Below, in pieces: positions 61,360-64,000 of a stretch of 64,000 nt of DNA. The number at the start of each line of letters is the position of its first letter. Positions within the stretch are counted from its first letter, which is position 1. The position numbers and the translations under genes are program-made. The notes under the pieces were generated by a model. It saw only the letters and a list, made by a program, of their open reading frames with translations, was not told the DNA's origin and did not search any database. This DNA comes from Bacteroidota bacterium (GTDB lineage: Bacteria; Bacteroidota; Bacteroidia; UKL13-3), in assembly GCA_947477885.1 (NCBI GenBank), contig CANJUD010000003.1:124001-188000 (forward strand). The letters are read 5' to 3'.

Positions 61360-63312
61360 TTACTCAACAATAAATTTCACAGTTTTTAATATTTCAGTAT
61401 TATACAATTGAAGCATATAAACACCTTTTGAAAAGCTTTGCAAATCGATGGTGTTGAGGTTGCCTTTTATATTTTTTATTACTAGTTCTTTTCCTTGCAA
61501 ATCGAATACAGATAAGGTGAAGGTATTGGTATTATTAGGAGTTTGAATATATAATATATCTTTTGCAGGATTAGGATATACGCTCATTTCTATATTATTT
61601 TTTACTTGCGAAATTCCAGTATTTAATTTTACTTCTCCGCTAATTCCCAAACTCTGATTATAATAACTTCCTGATGGAGTTTCTTCCAATAATACCGCAC
61701 GAACCATATAGGCATTGTTGCCATTTTTAGGTGTCATATCTGTATAGGTGTTACCGATAACTGGGCTTGTGGTGATTTGTTTATACATACCCAATAAACT
61801 ATCTGCACGAAATAGATGATAACCTATTACACGGCTATCAGGCGATACTTTCCAGCTTAATACTGCTTGTTGTCCATTAGTGCTTGCTTTTACTGCAAGC
61901 AGTGATGGGGGCTGCACATACTGCATACGTAGAGACGGATCGCCCATCAATGATATATGCACAAAACCATTTCCATAACTGTATCCATTTGAATAAGTTC
62001 CAGTATTGTTCATGGCCAAATTAGCAGAGAAACCTATATTATTTCCCAAAGCCATATGATGAAATTGCCACCAAGGGCGACCCGCCCACACATTGGTAAG
62101 TATGCTAGAATAAGGCGATGCCAAAGGACCGCGAAGGAAACTGTTTTGTACATCCCAATCGCCAAAATAACTGCCGAATAGCATAGAGAATGTGCCTAAA
62201 ATAGTATCATACTTAAAACTATCTTGATTGCCCACACCGCTTGCTCCTTGGTACCAGCCACCTCCAGTGCCATAGCTCCATAAGTAGGGATGTGTTTTCA
62301 TGGATTCGAAATATTTGCCATTGGCATAATTGTTCATTCCAATGAGTGGAGCAAAGTTACGCCAAGCATTGCCCGCAAATGCTTCGCCACCAAAGTACCC
62401 AAAGTTGTCGTCAATTACTGCATACATTTCAGGTTTGGTATTTCCCATTTTAAAAGTATGGGCTTTCGCTAAATATTTTTGCATCAATTCAGTTTCAGTT
62501 TCACTAAAAACTGTAAAATCGCCCAAGTATACACGGCCTACTTGCAGCTCGACCAATCCCGGAAAAGCACTAAGGTCGAACTTACCATCTTTGGGAACAT
62601 TCCTATTTTCGGCACGGCTTGCATTACTATTGTTCACGCTATAGTCCAACCATGCTTGATCCATATCGGCATAATATCCATCGGCTGGCCAAGCACCTAA
62701 GTGGTCGGGATGGCCATCAGGATTTATATTTCCTGAATAGGGGATAGGCACATGGCCCAATAAATATATAGCTTTCATATCGGCACTGTAGATCGTCCAC
62801 ATATCGTCGAGCAAAGCTTTTATAGAATCTACTTTTCCATTTGAAGGCACATCTATGCGGTGCACAAACCAACCATCAGCTACCAAATCGGCTTGCAAAT
62901 CAGCTACTTCATTACTGAGCGATGCCGCCATTTGTTTTTCGCAAATTAAAACCATACGACCACGATATCCTACCGAGGGTATTTGTATGCCGGCATTGAT
63001 AAATCCTACGCCATTAACACCTCCAGTGTATTTCACCACTTCATATTCGTAGGCTTTGCCCACAACTATATTGGTATCTTTATAAGCAGTATCTGTTTTT
63101 TTGAGTGTTTTTATTTTGGTAAAACCTCCCGCCGCATTCACTTTGTATATATAATAACTATTACAATTGGTATCAGGCCACCACTGCAAGGTAATGCTGT
63201 GGTTGGCTGAATCGGTAATGGCTATAAGTTCAACAGCCACGTCCCTAGATACTTGAGCCATTACGGCGGTTTGAATTAATAGAATGATAAAGAGTATATT
63301 GAGTTTCTTCAT
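61360..63312 (-). CDS. Secreted protein with possible gingipain (C25)-like fold, Fn3-like domain and T9SS sorting domain
   Basis: The 650-residue protein starts with a signal peptide (KKLNILFIILLIQTAVMAQ). A fibronectin-type module follows (about 25-95: SITLQWWPDTNCNSYYIYKV). The middle (about 115-470) contains IYLLGHVPIPYSG, then MLFGSYFGDWD, and ends FVHISLMGDPSLRMQYV. The order of a GH motif, a glycine-rich strand and a GDPSLR-type end recalls peptidase C25, but the position where C25 proteases have the catalytic Cys is not a cysteine here, so proteolytic activity is doubtful. A second Fn3-like domain (about 480-555) and a T9SS type A domain (EMSVYPNPAKD to VKFIVE) complete it. A -7 box TATATTTG is at 63343-63336. 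Confidence 0.82.
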   Translation of the reverse strand: MKKLNILFIILLIQTAVMAQVSRDVAVELIAITDSANHSITLQWWPDTNCNSYYIYKVNAAGGFTKIKTLKKTDTAYKDTNIVVGKAYEYEVVKYTGGVNGVGFINAGIQIPSVGYRGRMVLICEKQMAASLSNEVADLQADLVADGWFVHRIDVPSNGKVDSIKALLDDMWTIYSADMKAIYLLGHVPIPYSGNINPDGHPDHLGAWPADGYYADMDQAWLDYSVNNSNASRAENRNVPKDGKFDLSAFPGLVELQVGRVYLGDFTVFSETETELMQKYLAKAHTFKMGNTKPEMYAVIDDNFGYFGGEAFAGNAWRNFAPLIGMNNYANGKYFESMKTHPYLWSYGTGGGWYQGASGVGNQDSFKYDTILGTFSMLFGSYFGDWDVQNSFLRGPLASPYSSILTNVWAGRPWWQFHHMALGNNIGFSANLAMNNTGTYSNGYSYGNGFVHISLMGDPSLRMQYVQPPSLLAVKASTNGQQAVLSWKVSPDSRVIGYHLFRADSLLGMYKQITTSPVIGNTYTDMTPKNGNNAYMVRAVLLEETPSGSYYNQSLGISGEVKLNTGISQVKNNIEMSVYPNPAKDILYIQTPNNTNTFTLSVFDLQGKELVIKNIKGNLNTIDLQSFSKGVYMLQLYNTEILKTVKFIVE

Positions 63313-63439
63313 GTATAAAATGGTTTTGGAGTTTGCAAATATAATTGATAAGCTACTTGAAAACTAGAAGGACGAAAACCTAATTGAATTTTTTTTAGTA
63401 TGAAAATAAAAAAGCAGTTCGATAATACAAATGAAAAAA

Positions 63440-64000
63440 CTACCACCACACCATTTTAAAAGTACCCATGTCGCAAACTATATTATACAATCCGGGTGCA
63501 AAGCTGCCCATATCAATTACAGCGGGGCTGCCGTTGGATGTACTATTATATATAAGCCTGCCGCTTGCATCTATCATTTTAATGGGGCTGTTAGCGGTGC
63601 AATTATATATATTTATTGTTTTAGCAGCATGGTCGTAAACTATATAACAATCTTTGTCAGATATATTATATAGCCCTGTGAACACATAAGCAGCCGAGTA
63701 GCCAATGCAACCATGGACATCAGATATTTTTACCCCATAAGTTCCCTTAGTGGGGTTGCTTATTTCATCAGTAGTGTCGTTTGGTAATTGGTTCCCGTCA
63801 AGCCTCCACAGCCAGGCTTTTGCACCGGGGCTTGATATACATTTCAGCTTGCCGTTTATATAAGTAATATATACCGATGGTGTGGGATTAAACACAAGCT
63901 TTTGAGCGAGAGATGTCGCCTTGCAACCTTGAGTATCCGTTACGGTTACAGTATAGTCGCCAGTTTTGCGGGCTTTTATTATAACCGTTGTATCGCCCGT
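63440..64000 (-). CDS. Secreted T9SS-type protein, 5' part outside window
   Basis: The frame is open to base 64000, so the start is missing; the last 186 residues are visible. They contain a PKD/Ig-like piece (VIIKARKTGDYTVTVTD, QGCKATS) and a second similar piece ending DVHGCIGYSAAYV. A short C-terminal segment of T9SS type follows (INIYNCTANSPIKMID, then SGRLIYN, ending FAPGLYNIVCDMGTFKMVWW). The C-terminal segment lacks the usual YPNP motif and is somewhat atypical, so the T9SS label is moderate. It lies 127 bases upstream of the preceding gene on the same strand. Confidence 0.75.
   Translation of the reverse strand, partial: TGDTTVIIKARKTGDYTVTVTDTQGCKATSLAQKLVFNPTPSVYITYINGKLKCISSPGAKAWLWRLDGNQLPNDTTDEISNPTKGTYGVKISDVHGCIGYSAAYVFTGLYNISDKDCYIVYDHAAKTINIYNCTANSPIKMIDASGRLIYNSTSNGSPAVIDMGSFAPGLYNIVCDMGTFKMVWW

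Overview
The window is chromosomal DNA from a member of the Bacteroidota, probably from the Sphingobacteriia/Chitinophagia side of the phylum; I cannot name the genus. Four things support this. Several secreted proteins end in type IX secretion (T9SS) C-terminal sorting domains. Promoters carry the Bacteroidota -7 box TAnnTTTG, in the best cases with a TTG about 19-21 bases upstream. The tRNA-tuf-tRNA-Trp-secE-nusG order is present. DNA is AT-rich, with few Shine-Dalgarno sequences and several likely TTG starts. Nearly everything is core metabolism, envelope or surface biology. I see no prophage, insertion sequence, CRISPR array or rRNA.

Layout. 1-2580 (minus): translation/secretion operon of four tRNAs, tuf, tRNA-Trp, secE and nusG (cut by the window edge). 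2.7-11.9 kb: an outer-membrane-type protein, murF, a VCBS/FG-GAP T9SS protein, a SprT-like metalloprotease, a lipoprotein, a von Willebrand A lipoprotein and a POT peptide transporter. 11.9-20.5 kb: exopolysaccharide operon (Wza-like lipoprotein, Wzc/GumC-like kinase with a tyrosine-rich tail, UDP-sugar dehydrogenase, uronate epimerase, AsnB-type amidotransferase, possible glycosyltransferase), facing a polysaccharide deacetylase gene with an early stop codon. 21.5-24.7 kb: atpD-atpC, then divergently a WecE-like aminotransferase. 25-31 kb: one 2037-residue subtilisin-like T9SS protein. 31.2-33.6 kb: a DUF1016/PDDEXK gene with an internal 90-base repeat, divergent from a broken PD-(D/E)XK-like gene. 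33.9-39.1 kb: a nearly complete molybdenum cofactor operon (moaA, moeA, TauE-like permease, moaD, moeB, moaE, moaCB). 39.2-47.2 kb: two glycosyltransferases, birA, rsfS, rsmE, SCO protein, cca and argS. 47.5-54 kb: ahcY, a broken T9SS gene, a saccharopine dehydrogenase and two tandem TlpA-like proteins. 54.1-58.7 kb: 2-oxoacid dehydrogenase E2, DUF6526 protein, class I fumarase and an envelope protein. 59.1-64 kb: secG with a TPR-like partner, a 79-unit heptamer array, and two T9SS proteins (the last cut by the window edge).

How it fits together. The capsule operon predicts a polymer containing uronic acid, possibly amidated by the AsnB-type enzyme, exported through Wza/Wzc and trimmed by the deacetylase if that is functional. 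The Mo-cofactor operon contains the whole route from GTP to molybdenum insertion, with a TauE-like permease in its middle.

The most unusual material is non-coding. There is a perfect array of 79 heptamers GTCAGTR immediately upstream of the TPR-secG pair. Smaller intergenic tracts share a 7-base period but have different sequences. Three hairpins inside the DUF1016 gene show a compensated base-pair change. Several long inverted repeats sit between genes. Three genes are broken by point lesions.
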